Positions 51,601-61,758 of a stretch of DNA of 64,000 bases are shown piece by piece. Positions within the stretch are counted from its first letter, which is position 1. Each line of letters starts with the position of its first letter. The DNA lies in assembly GCA_027625915.1 (NCBI GenBank), contig JANTQA010000032.1, forward strand, positions 1,364,001 through 1,428,000, in the 5' to 3' direction. The notes under the pieces were generated by a model, which saw only the letters and a program-made list of their open reading frames with translations, was not told the origin of the DNA and made no database searches. The position numbers were made by a program, and so were the translations under genes. The DNA comes from Anaeramoeba flamelloides. Its lineage: Eukaryota; Metamonada; Anaeramoebidae.

Positions 51601-54600
51601 AATTTAAATTTATTACTCAAAATTTACAATTAAAAAAAAGAAAAAAACCGAAAAATAGGCGAATTATTTTTCCCATTTCAGATCCAAATGCCAATATGCA
51701 CAAAAAACCTAGACAATTGAAAAATAAGGTATTTTCAAAAAAGTGTGGCACATTTTTTTTTTTTTTACATTTCATAAAAAATACTCTTTGTTAGTGGATC
51801 TATTCCTTAAATTGACAATACAAAATAGAGCAAAATATTAATACTGATTGGATCAGCATTCTGTTGTGTTTTTTTCGAAAACACATTCCTCAAAATATTT
51901 CCAAAAAATTACGCTTTTTTTGGAGAAAACAATGCACGTCCAATTTCGAAAAAAAAAAAAAGACAATATGAAATGAACACAAATGATTGTTAAATAATAA
52001 AATACACTTATAAGTTTTCCATTCTATTGAAAAATTTTTTCGATACAAAATCTCTTTTGAAAACCATTTTTTCAATCAAAAAGAAAAAAATAATGTCCAA
52101 TTTTCATACACTATAAAAATATCATACAAAATCAAGATCAGAAATTTTGATATCTTTTATTTAAGTAACGCCATACTAATAAACAAATTAAATTATTATT
52201 AAGAAACAAACAATAATTATTAATAATTATATATATTTAAATATTTTTATTACAATTGAGTTTAATAAAGATATTTAAAAATAAATCTCTCCCCCCTGAT
52301 TTCTTGAAAATAGCTTAATCAAGACTACTCTTATAATATACCTTATCCATTGGAAATGGATCATCAACGGGTTTCAAAATTTGTAACACTCTTAGAGTTG
52401 AATTTGAACATGCCAAAATTTTGAAAAACATTCATAGCCGATCCCCGGCAGATAAGGGACATTGAGACACTCCATATTGAACTAATTTTTTTCAAAATGA
52501 AAGATCGTGCATCGAAAATTAATCTTGTTATACATTCGTTTTCAAAAATTGTGAAAAAAATAGTTTGTCAAATAATAGTTCTGAAATATAGATCTTTTGA
52601 AGTTTCTCAATTATTTGACAGAAAACGTTATTTTATAAAAGATATTAACAAATATTTTTAAAAGTATCATTCAAGCTGTTACAAAGAGTGAACTGAACAA
52701 GTTGAGTGGCTTTTTCAAAACAAGACTCACTTATTTAGAAATGGCTTTACTTTTTTGTAAGACTCTTTTTTTTAAAAAAACAGTTTGACGAAATCCAAAT
52801 TTTTTGAAAAATTGAAATTTGTTGCTTTTATACTTTGTTGTAAATTTGTTTTGTTATTTTACAGATAATGAAATTTTTTAACTGTTAAAAAAATTCCTTA
52901 AAGTATTTGATTTTTTAAAAAAAAGGAAAAATTAAAATTTTTAAATCACTGATATTTTTACATTTTTTTCAAAATCAAAATATACTGATTTTTGAAAACA
53001 CTACTTTCTTTTATTTAAAATAATTACAAATGAAACCTTTAAAATTAATTTTTTTAATGTATTATTGCTTGGTAATTTTTCTATTTTTTTGGAAGCAATT
53101 ATAAAAATAATTGGAATTTCTCTCAAATTTTATTACTAAAAAAATTCGTTTTTTTTTTCATAATCTGAAATAAAAAACTAATTTTATATTTTCTTTCTTA
53201 TTTTTTTTATAATTTAATTTATTGTTAAAAATATTTTATCTGAATAAATAGTCCAAAAGAAGTTCTAGTCATTTATTTCGAAAACACGACGAAAAAAAAA
53301 AATCTGATACAAATGGCCGTGGACCTGTAAGCATTTTTAAATTATTCTTAAATTTACATTTTTTTTTTTTATTTATATTTTTTATACCTTCAACTTGTTG
53401 GATTGATTATTTTTGCTAAAAATTCAAAGGAATTTATTGATTTTTTTTTTTTTTAATATTAATTTATTTGATCGAATTAAATTAGACAGAAATATAAAAT
53501 AACAAAAAGATGTTTTTACATGTTATGGGAATGGCTGTTCCATAAAAAAGTGAATTTAGAGTTGTTGAAAGACCTTTTCAAACTTGAATATCTCAAATTT
53601 CAAAAAAAAAACTCTTCAAAAGGTAATTCAGGTAAAACAATAAAAAACTCAAAAAGAAAATTATTGGAAAAATAATAAAAGAGAAAAATACTTACGAGCT
53701 ACTATCAAACATAAGTCTTAAACATCTCTGAAATCCAACATATAAGTTTTGGAATATTGTTTTTACCTAAGTTCTATAGATCCCAGATTTCAATCATGAC
53801 CACTCTAAATAAATAAACAAACAATATAATTATTTCAATTTTCATAAACTCATTCTCAAAGATCACTTTTTGCAAACATGAAAGAAATCTAATTTCAACT
53901 CTTTTTAGCTTTTGTAAAGGATACTCATTAACCTTAGAAACTCTATTTCAGAAATTTTTGTATAACAACTTTTAGAATAAATAAAATAAAAGGGAAATTA
54001 AAAGATTTAGGATAAAAAAATATTTTCAAAAAGATATTTTTATAATCTTTCTCTCTTAAACTGGCAAGTAATGTTATATATGCATTCGTCGAATCTTTTT
54101 AAAACTTTAAACCAATTAATATTCTTTGACTTATCAAGAAAATTATTTTTTGATTTTGTTTTTCAAATCATGAACAATCATTCAAATGAGTAATTTTATA
54201 ACAATAATGTTTGGATCTAAAAAGATCGATCATTTATAATAATCTTTTAATGATCAACTATTCTAAAAAAGTCGAAAAAACCATTTTTCAAAAATGTTGA
54301 CTTACTCTATAATGTTATTGGAAGTGGCTTTGTTTGGTTTTATCCCATATTCTTATCACAAAAATATTTTGAAATTTTTAGTTCAGAATCATTTTTTCTA
54401 ATTTCATCAAATTTTTGTTTTTTTTTTTAATTTTCTTTTTTTTTTAAAAAGATCATGTGGAAAAAAAAAAATATCTTCAAAAAGACAAATAATCACTAAG
54501 AAAATTGAGACTATGTAATGTTTTTTAAAATGAATTTAATTATTAGTAAAAAATCTTTTTGTTAACTTTTTTTCAGTGAAAAGTTCAGTAATAAAAAATA

Positions 54601-54753
54601 AGTCATGCTCATTTTAAAAATTGTTACACACTTTTTTTTAGTTTTTGGTTTTATTTTTTTTAATTTTTAAAATATCAGGTTTTCATATATGTAGAATGAT
54701 TTAAAAGTGAATTATGAAACGGATTTAATTATTGGTTGCTCTTGAATACTAAA

Positions 54754-54788
<35 letters not shown>

Positions 54789-54984
54789 AGGTAATACAAG
54801 TTTTCGTTTCAAAAACACAAAAGATGTATAAAATCGCGTTTTTTCGCGTTTTTTTAATGTTTTTTCGTTTCTTTCGTTGTTTTCGTTTTTTCTTTTTTGA
54901 AAAAGTACTCGGATTCTTTTGAAATCATACTTTTCGTTTCTGGGAAGTGAAAAAAAGCAAACGAAAAAACCTAAAAACAACGAA

Positions 54985-55018
<34 letters not shown>

Positions 55019-56230
55019 ACGTGTATAAGATTTAATAGACTTAAAAGCCTTGGAAAACAATAATAGTTTGTGATTTCCTATTTAAGTGGGGGGTTTGAGT
55101 TAAAATTTCATATATTGTTCTTTGATTTTATATTTGCACAATTTGATAACAATAAAAGTGGGTTACCCGTTTAAAACACATAAAATTGTAGACACTTTAA
55201 ACCTTGGGTAAATGAATATTTTTTTTTTAAATAATTCACACAATGAGTTCAAAAATTCGTCAAAATTAGAATTTTTTATCAAGTCCAAATTAGATCGGTT
55301 CATCTAATTTATAGTGTTTACGTACACCACCCCATAATATTTTTTTTTACGATCACAAAAAAAAATTCAAAATTATTAACTTAAAAAAAATTTTTATCAC
55401 AATTTCGAATTTGGAAAATGTGATCAGTGTTTTTTTTCAGCTTTTGAGTTATATTTCAACACATGAGTAAGAAAATCATATTAGTTAATTTTTTTTTTTT
55501 TGATACAATAAAACCGTTTTACTCCTATTTTTTTACATAAAGCTTAGCGTATTTCTAATTTATTCACAATTATTTCCTTAGGAATAACTTTATTGACAAT
55601 AGTTAAAATAATAATTTCATTTTTTTATTATTTATTTTTTTACAAAATTGTTTTCAAACAATACTTTTTTACCTTTTTGCCCCAAATTTCCCCTTGCTAC
55701 ATTTTAAAACAATAATCATTTATTTAAATTAAAGGAAAAAATCAAAAAATGTCATAACATAAGTAATAAGCACCTTCACTTTTTAAATTACTTTCAAGAA
55801 TTATAATATTATTTCTTTATTATATTTACATGTTCTAAAATATTTATTACCTTTATCATAACAATTGAACAGTACTGAACCAATAAAGATAAAATTAAAA
55901 TAGTTAGTCCAGATGTAGAGAAGATTTAAATTAGAGTTTCCATAAATTTGATATTAAAATGATTAGTATTTAATTGATTTTCTTTTTTGTTTATACTTTT
56001 TTTTTTTGTGATCGATCATAAATTTTTATTTTACAAAATTATTTAATTACATAAAAATAAATTTTAATTCAAAATTTTTCAAAATTTCTTTTTTTTTTTA
56101 CAATCAAAATAATAAAATACAATGGATTATTCTTTCAATTATTTTCATTATTTTATTATTGCTTTTATTGATTTTTTTGTTTTCAATGAAGAATTATTTT
56201 TGAGTTTTTATTTTTCCTTCAAAAAAAAAA

Positions 56231-56267
<37 letters not shown>

Positions 56268-56339
56268 GGTAAACGAATTTTAGGCGTAGCTCACGCGTGC
56301 GCCAACGCGTTTCATGACATCAAAAAAATCTTCATACCT

Positions 56340-56370
<31 letters not shown>

Positions 56371-57254
56371 CAATTTATTATTTCAGGTGAGTAACAATTT
56401 TTGAAGGAGTTTACATTAATATCTTTGTATTTTCTAATAATATTATCAAGAAAACTATATCTGTTATTAAAATTGATTTCTAATGACTTAAAAAAAAATA
56501 GTGGAAATGATTGCATAGCCTAACTAAAAAAGAACACAAATTTGTTTTTTTTTGAAAAAAAGTGGAAAATTTTCAACTAAAAAATTCAAAAAAACCCTTA
56601 AATACCAATTTTTAATTAAAAAAAAAAAATAATCAATACCATTTAAATCTTACAAAATATTTTTAAAAAAAGTAATCAAAGCTTTCTTAAAAAAAAAAAT
56701 AAAATTACATTGTTTAATTAAAAAAAATAATGTATTACTTTAAAACAATCAAATACTTCTATAAACATCAAAATAAAAAAAATTCAATTTCTGATCTACA
56801 AATAAAATTTCTTTAGTATTTTTTTTTGCCGCACCACATCACCCGTAAAAAATAAGAAAAAAATTCACTCAATTAAAAAATTGCTTTGTAACCTTTTTTT
56901 TGGGAAAGGGTCTGATTAAATCAATTATAAAAATTTTGCAACAATAAAAAGAATTGATTTTAATTTCAAAAAAAATTAAAATATTATTAAATAAATAATT
57001 TCCAAAATAATTTCTTGATTTTTTGATATTTAATGAATAATAAATTATAGATTCTATTTGAAGGAAAGTCATATGGAAGAAAAGAAAGTGGTAGAGGAAG
57101 GGGTAGAGGACTTGTAAGAGGAAGGATATTTGCGAGAGGAAGAGGAAGAGGAAGAGGTTTTAGAAGAAGCTTCGGCAGAGGAAGGGGAAGAGGAATAAAT
57201 AATTCAAGACAAGGGAACAGATCATTATTCATGGAGGGAAAAAAATTTAACTAA
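48669..57254 (+). CDS. Arg/Gly-rich (RGG/RS) probable RNA-binding protein, three exons
   Basis: Proposed exons are 48669-49154, 53252-53326 and 57051-57254, all joined in phase 0, giving 254 aa. Exon 1 starts MSSDDEERNNHLTSVIDTLI, then becomes Arg-rich with RS and RG pairs (GSRTRSRTPRLARPSTRK). The 75-base middle exon (SKRSSSHLFRKH to NGRGP) lies between AAATAG and GTAAGC. Exon 3, after TTATAG, carries ARGRGRGRGFRRSFGRGRGR and ends SLFMEGKKFN. RGG and RS tracts are typical of RNA-binding and mRNA-export or splicing proteins and are often arginine-methylated; no RRM or other fold is seen. The exon 1 donor (GTTCGT) is weak. Introns of 4097 and 3724 bases hold several mobile elements. The exons might belong to separate genes, but matching phase and like composition argue for one. 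Confidence 0.65.
49410..49860 (-). mobile_element. decayed element, left member of a long inverted pair
   Basis: The reverse complement of this stretch matches 52540-52930 over about 390 bases (for example AGTATAAAAGCAACAAATTT and CCACTCAA.TTGTTCAGTTC). Both copies carry traces of the same coding sequence, including VLKYRSFEVSQLFD. This copy is the more broken. It lies in the first intron of the RGG gene. Confidence 0.6.
49975..50456 (-). mobile_element. 482-base MITE, inverted copy of the CAGTGATC family, flanked by TA
   Basis: Left end CTGTTGTCAAAATAAAGCGT; reverse complement of right end CAGTGATCAAAATAATGCGT. TA stands at both edges. The interior matches the reverse complement of 36560-37022. 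It lies in the first intron of the RGG gene. Confidence 0.8.
50690..50876 (+). other. Cys/His-rich coding trace, possible zinc-finger remnant
   Basis: An open plus frame contains NSHCSCGKFQPKCLRNQTQE and then NNCNKCNLLHSQM before a stop, that is CxC...C and CxxC with following His. No start and no partner exon were found. It is too short to assign and lies inside the RGG gene intron. Confidence 0.2.
51731..52319 (+). repeat. 600-base dispersed repeat family, copy 3
   Basis: Starts AAGGTATTTTC and ends ATAGCTTA, in the same orientation as copies 1 and 2 but more diverged. The minus-strand frame at 51890-52075 keeps KCILLFNNH and part of the rest. It sits directly before the right-hand member of the long inverted pair. 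Confidence 0.65.
52340..52930 (+). mobile_element. decayed element, right member of a long inverted pair
   Basis: The plus strand holds long protein-like stretches, such as DPRQIRDIETLHIELIFFKM, followed by KDRASKINLVIHSFSKIVKK and VLKYRSFEVSQLFDRKRYF. The last part matches the inverted copy at 49410-49860. The element is broken in several places. The Arg/Lys-rich, helix-turn-helix-like text could be from a transposase, but I recognise no catalytic motif. Confidence 0.5.
54758..55005. repeat. island bounded by (TA)n tracts
   Basis: About 200 bases beginning ATCACAGGTAATACAAG and rich in CGTTT/CGCGTTTT words lie between two (TA)n runs (about 54758-54786 and 54986-55005). A (TG)n run follows. 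The same start, ATATATCACAGGTA, recurs inverted at the island near 56.3 kb. Confidence 0.6.
56234..56371. repeat. CpG-rich 77-base island between two (TA)n tracts
   Basis: Between TA runs at 56234-56265 and 56343-56371 lies a short island with GCGTAGCTCACGCGTGCGCC and two perfect 8-base palindromes, CACGCGTG and AACGCGTT. Its CpG density is far above anything else in the window. It lies in the second intron of the RGG gene. Confidence 0.75.
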
Positions 57255-58955
57255 AGAAATACAAAAGGTATTATTAAGAATGTCTGCCAAATTATGTTCT
57301 TAAATTATTCATGGCATGAAAATTTTTGTTATAAATTACAAGAATTACAAGATTAATATCATAAACACAAAAATATAATACAGAAAAATGATAGCTTGAT
57401 TATAATTTCATTTTTTTCTATTTTCAAAACATTTGAGATATTTAATCAACCAAAAAACAAATAATTAAATGAAGAACAAATCCCCAAATAACGTCATTGT
57501 TTTAATTTTTACTGTTTTCTTTTTTTTAAAAATTCACTTTTCTGAAATTTAACATTCAATTACTTTAAAAGTGATTTTTATTCTAAATGTTTTTATTTGT
57601 TTTTTTTTTTTGAATATATTAATTGAGAGTCTTACATACAAAAAGTTAACAAATAGATATTTGTATAAATAAATGTATTAAAAATAGAATTGGATATAAA
57701 ATCACCAGGTATACTTGCTTTTTTTTTATTTTTTTTCGAGATTATCTAAAAATTATCACATTTCATTCTTATTATTATATTTTTTATTTTTTTTCATTGT
57801 TATTATAATTAAAACTCAATAGATCCTTCAAGTCATTTCAAGAAGATCACAAAGAAGGGGAAAATTATTATTTTGAAAAATTTTAAGAAATCATGAAAAA
57901 AAAAAAAAACAGAATTAAAATGAATAAATATATATATAAATATATAACAACTTAAATTTGAAATTATAAAATAAAAAGTAATTATCAAGAATTTATGAGA
58001 AGAAAAAAAAAATGAAAATTTGATTTACTATTATTATTTTTTATTTTATGATTTACACAAGATAAGCAATACAAATTTCAAAAAAAGTGAATAGATAAGA
58101 AATTGTGATAAATGGATCAAGAGAAGAAGAAGAAGTAAAAAAGAAGAAATGAAAAAAATAATGGAAAAACAACGAAGAAAAAAGTAAATGAATCAAGTTA
58201 TAGGAAAATAGAAATCCTAATCAAGAATAATTATACATATAGTAATTTGAATTAGATTTTAAAATAGTATTTGAAATTTATTTTTATTTAAAAATTACTC
58301 AAATAAAGGAATCATTTTTATTTAAAATCTGATTCTGTACTTTAATAAAAAACAATAATATTTAGGAAATAAAAGAAAAAGAAAATCATAAAAATAGGTA
58401 AATTTCAAAAAATTAAGATAAAATAAATAAATATATATCGTAAAAGAAAAAAACATCAAAGAATGAATGAAAAAAATGTAATTATGAATTATAAATTGAA
58501 AATTATTTATTTGTAATTACAGCATATCAATTGATGATAAAATTAAAAGATAAATATTAATACACATCAAATGGAAATAAAAAAATAATAATTGAATTTT
58601 TATAAGAAGAATAAACATATTTAAGAACTTTTAGAAATTAAAAACATTATCTTAATTTATTAATATGAATAACTATAAACAAAATATTCTTTTAAAGAAA
58701 TTATATTGAAAAATTAACAATAGTAATGAAAATAATTTATTTACGTTTAAAAAGATTTTAATTAAATTTCTAAAGAACTATACACCACACTTTAAACAAA
58801 CACTAAACCCAAGTAAACAGTTAATTATCCTTATTATAATTAATAATTAAAAAAAAATATATATATAAATATCATTTTTAAATATTTTTTTTTAATTATT
58901 ATATATTTTAATATGAAATCCATATTTTGTTCATTGACTTTTTTTATTGTTTTTT
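57255..58955. other. A-rich stretch, nothing recognised
   Basis: Downstream of the RGG gene. No protein-like frame; many poly-A runs and short TATATA clusters. Confidence 0.45.
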
Positions 58956-58959
58956 GGAA

Positions 58960-59285
58960 CATTCTTGAAATTTTAATCTTTGACCAATGGTTTAAATAGA
59001 CATTCTTATTGTGTAAATGAAAACAACTATAAATTTTACCCCTGCTGTTTAAAATCAAAAAATCCCAAAAATATTATTGAGGATTTAGATCATTTCTTAT
59101 GGAGGATTTCCAATATGCGAAAGTTATAGAAACGATTGAAAAGAATCCCTCAAAACAAATCCAAGTTAAAAAATCACAGCAAAAAAAAAACTAAAGTGAT
59201 AAAAAAAAAGATAATATCTCTATCATTTCGATTGTTAATAATGAAAAAAATTATGAATCTTCAAGAGATGTTTGATTAGATCTCT
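58960..59285 (+). mobile_element. third decayed LINE tail
   Basis: One frame reads NPKNIIEDLDHFLW, the same octapeptide IIEDLDHFLW as the copy at the window start. Another frame further on reads KKDNISIISIVNNEKNY, which lines up with KKDSLSLLALVDNKLIL of that copy. Frameshifts and stops separate them. No reverse transcriptase core lies upstream. Confidence 0.6.
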
Positions 59286-59431
59286 ACCATTAGGACCTTT
59301 CTTACAAAGTTTCACAAGTTTTTCACAGGTTAGAATTGTTCACAATAAGATTTTATCCCTTTTTAGACTTTTTACCTTTTCAGATTTTCTTTTTTAATTG
59401 TTTCAGTTCCCTTTATTTCTGATGGTTTTAG

Positions 59432-59563
59432 GTCTTTCAAGAAGTGAAAATCTGTAAAAAATTATTCTATGAATTGCAGGGCTTGTTCACTATTCGATCT
59501 TTTCAAGAAACTGAACTTTTCTTGGTAAATCTTAAGCAAACCAGACTGAAATGTGTAGAGTGA
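59432..59563 (+). other. possible terminal exon, unidentified
   Basis: After a TGGTTTTAG acceptor, a 44-codon frame reads VFQEVKICKKLFYELQGLFT, then IRSFQETELFLVNLKQTRLK, and ends in TGA. A donor-like GTAAATC after ELFL is an alternative end. The composition is protein-like. No upstream exon could be tied to it; it follows the LINE tail and might be part of a remnant. Confidence 0.25.
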
Positions 59564-60578
59564 AAGAGGATAATTGAAGCAATTTGAATATAACAAAAGT
59601 AAATTAAATATAACTTTCTGTGTAACACATACAGTCTATAATTGGAATGGGTAGATATTATCACTATGGTATTTTTTAGTTGGTTTTTGTCAAAAAGTAA
59701 TTTTAAAAATCTTGTAAAAAATAAAAATTAAACTGAAAATTTAAAAAATGAAACAAAATATATTTTTTTAATAAAAAAAAATTTTTCAATTTTCCTGTGA
59801 CAATGTAATTATTAGATTTTTCATGATTTATCTTAAAAATAAGATTTTTCACAATTTAACAATGATATCTTTAATTTTTTAATAATATCATGCTGATACA
59901 TAATATCTTCAAAGCCACGATTAATAATATTCAAATCAAATCCTTTATTGATATTTCAAGCAAAAAACATTTTTTTAATAATTATCTCAAATGTTTATAT
60001 GTAATCTGATTAGCCCATGAAAGGGGTTTCAAATGATTTCCATAGCAATAGTTTATTACAATGATGATACAATATTAAAATTTATCAAAGTATTTATAGG
60101 TTTTAGCTTTTTGAAAAAAAAATCTACTTTGAAAAATCATTGTAAAGTTTTGGTATTTTGTAAAACGGGTTTTAAACCCTTTTTCAGATAAATATACATA
60201 TAAAATTTCCAGGTTATTGATAAATGAACAAAATTAATTGTATTATCATTCTAAAATCTAAAAAAACATTTTAAAACATATAGAAAAATATTAAAAAATA
60301 TTGAAAAATAATTAAAATCAAATATTAAAAATTAAAATTCAATATTTGAAAAAGTGATGTACCTTGTTATTTGAAATGAAAAATCTCGTTTTGTAAATTG
60401 TAAAGAAAAATTTTTTCAAATCTATAAAAATTGTTGAACAAGGTGAATTGGGAAAGGGTTCTTTGTGATTATGGAAAAAAAGTGAAACAGGATTTTTCAT
60501 TTGGAACATTACTGAAAAAAAAAAAAGCAAAATCAACAAAAAGAAAGAAACCAATTAACTTCAAATAATAATCACTTA

Positions 60579-60771
60579 CAGTCAGTTCCACTTTTAAGGA
60601 GCAAACTTCAAAGAAATTTGTTGGTATAAAAAAATTCCCAAATTAAGGTACAAAATTCAGATTCTAGTAAAATAATTTGTAAAAAAAAATTCAAATTTTG
60701 TGCCTTAATTTCAGATTTTTTTGTGCCTTAAATTTCGTTGAAAGTTTGTACCGTAAAAGTGGAACTGACTG
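60579..60771. mobile_element. 193-base palindromic MITE, CAGTCAGTTCCAC ends, flanked by TA
   Basis: Left CAGTCAGTTCCACTTTTAAG and reverse complement of the right CAGTCAGTTCCACTTTTACG are almost identical, and the match continues with gaps through most of the element, so that the whole folds into one hairpin. TA stands at both edges. This CAGT-type end with TA duplication is typical of Tc1/mariner MITEs. The very clean ends suggest recent insertion. Confidence 0.85.
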
Positions 60772-60786
60772 TATATTGTTTTTCAT

Positions 60787-61261
60787 CAACCCAACAAACA
60801 CAATTTAAATCTACTTTCTTATTGAAATTCTTCATGTGGTTTTGGAGATCCCAAAAATATTCAATTTTTTGAACATTTTTTTAATAATTGATCAATCAAA
60901 GAAAAGCCAGAGACCAGAAGGTAGTATTAAAAAACACTTTTTATGTGTTGAATACTTTATTTTGTCTTTATTTATTTATTTAATTTTTTTTTTAATTGAT
61001 CTTACTTTGAATTTTCATGTTCTAACAAGGTTCCCAATTAAAAACTATGTTTCACTTTTTTTCCCTGTTTCATTTTATTTCCAGATGGTTACAGTTTATT
61101 GATAACTCTTTACACGTCAGGCTTTTATCCTTTAAAGTCACAGTTTCAATATAAAGCCGTAATTCATCTGGGTATTTTCTTGGTATTATTTTTTTCTTTA
61201 TTTTCCTTTTTTCTTTGTTCCAGACATATCAATAATGGTCTTTCCAAATTCCTACATCTAG
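60787..61261 (+). CDS. short unidentified gene with two small introns (5' end uncertain)
   Basis: Exons end at 60920, then 61085-61171 and 61224-61261. The introns are GTAGTA...TTTATTTCCAG and the 52-base GTATTTTC...TTTGTTCCAG, both with strong pyrimidine tracts. Phases match (GAA G|AT and CTG G|AC). The joined end reads SKKSQRPED, GYSLLITLYTSGFYPLKSQF, then QYKAVIHLDISIMVFPNSYI and a TAG stop. The first exon is open back to about 60810 without a clear ATG, so the start lies further upstream or in an unseen exon. I recognise no family. Two well-formed introns are hard to get by chance, but the product is short. Confidence 0.4.
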
Positions 61262-61758
61262 CTCATTCGAAATCAAACTTAAACTGTTTCCATTTTTATA
61301 CTGACAGATTATTTCCAAATTGGTTTCTTCTTATCATGTTTTTTCATTTTCCAACTGTTCAATATCCCATAAATAAAAAAATCAAAAAATGAAAAAATGA
61401 ATAATTAAAATGAAAATCACCAATAAATAATTATCTCATTAACATTCAAATTCAATATATTGGCGATTTTAGAGGTGCGTCCTTTTACTTGAAAAAGAGT
61501 TTATTGAATACATGAGAAAAAGGTTCTGATTTAAAATAAAAATAAAAAAAATAATAATAAAAACTTGAATTTGATATCTAAATTATTATTTTCAATTGAT
61601 TAATAGTGATTCTATAAAAAAAATTTCGAATAATATATATTCTAAAAAAAAAACAAGTTATCAAAAATATTCTTGAGAGATAATGAAAAATTAAAATTTC
61701 TTTTAAAAAAATCTAAAAAATAAAAATTTTTAAAACAATAAGAATTAAAAATTAAAAA

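Noticed and set aside
56987-57232. Minus ORF with Pro-Leu repeats
   Set aside because: Exact antisense of the GRGR-coding third exon of the RGG gene.
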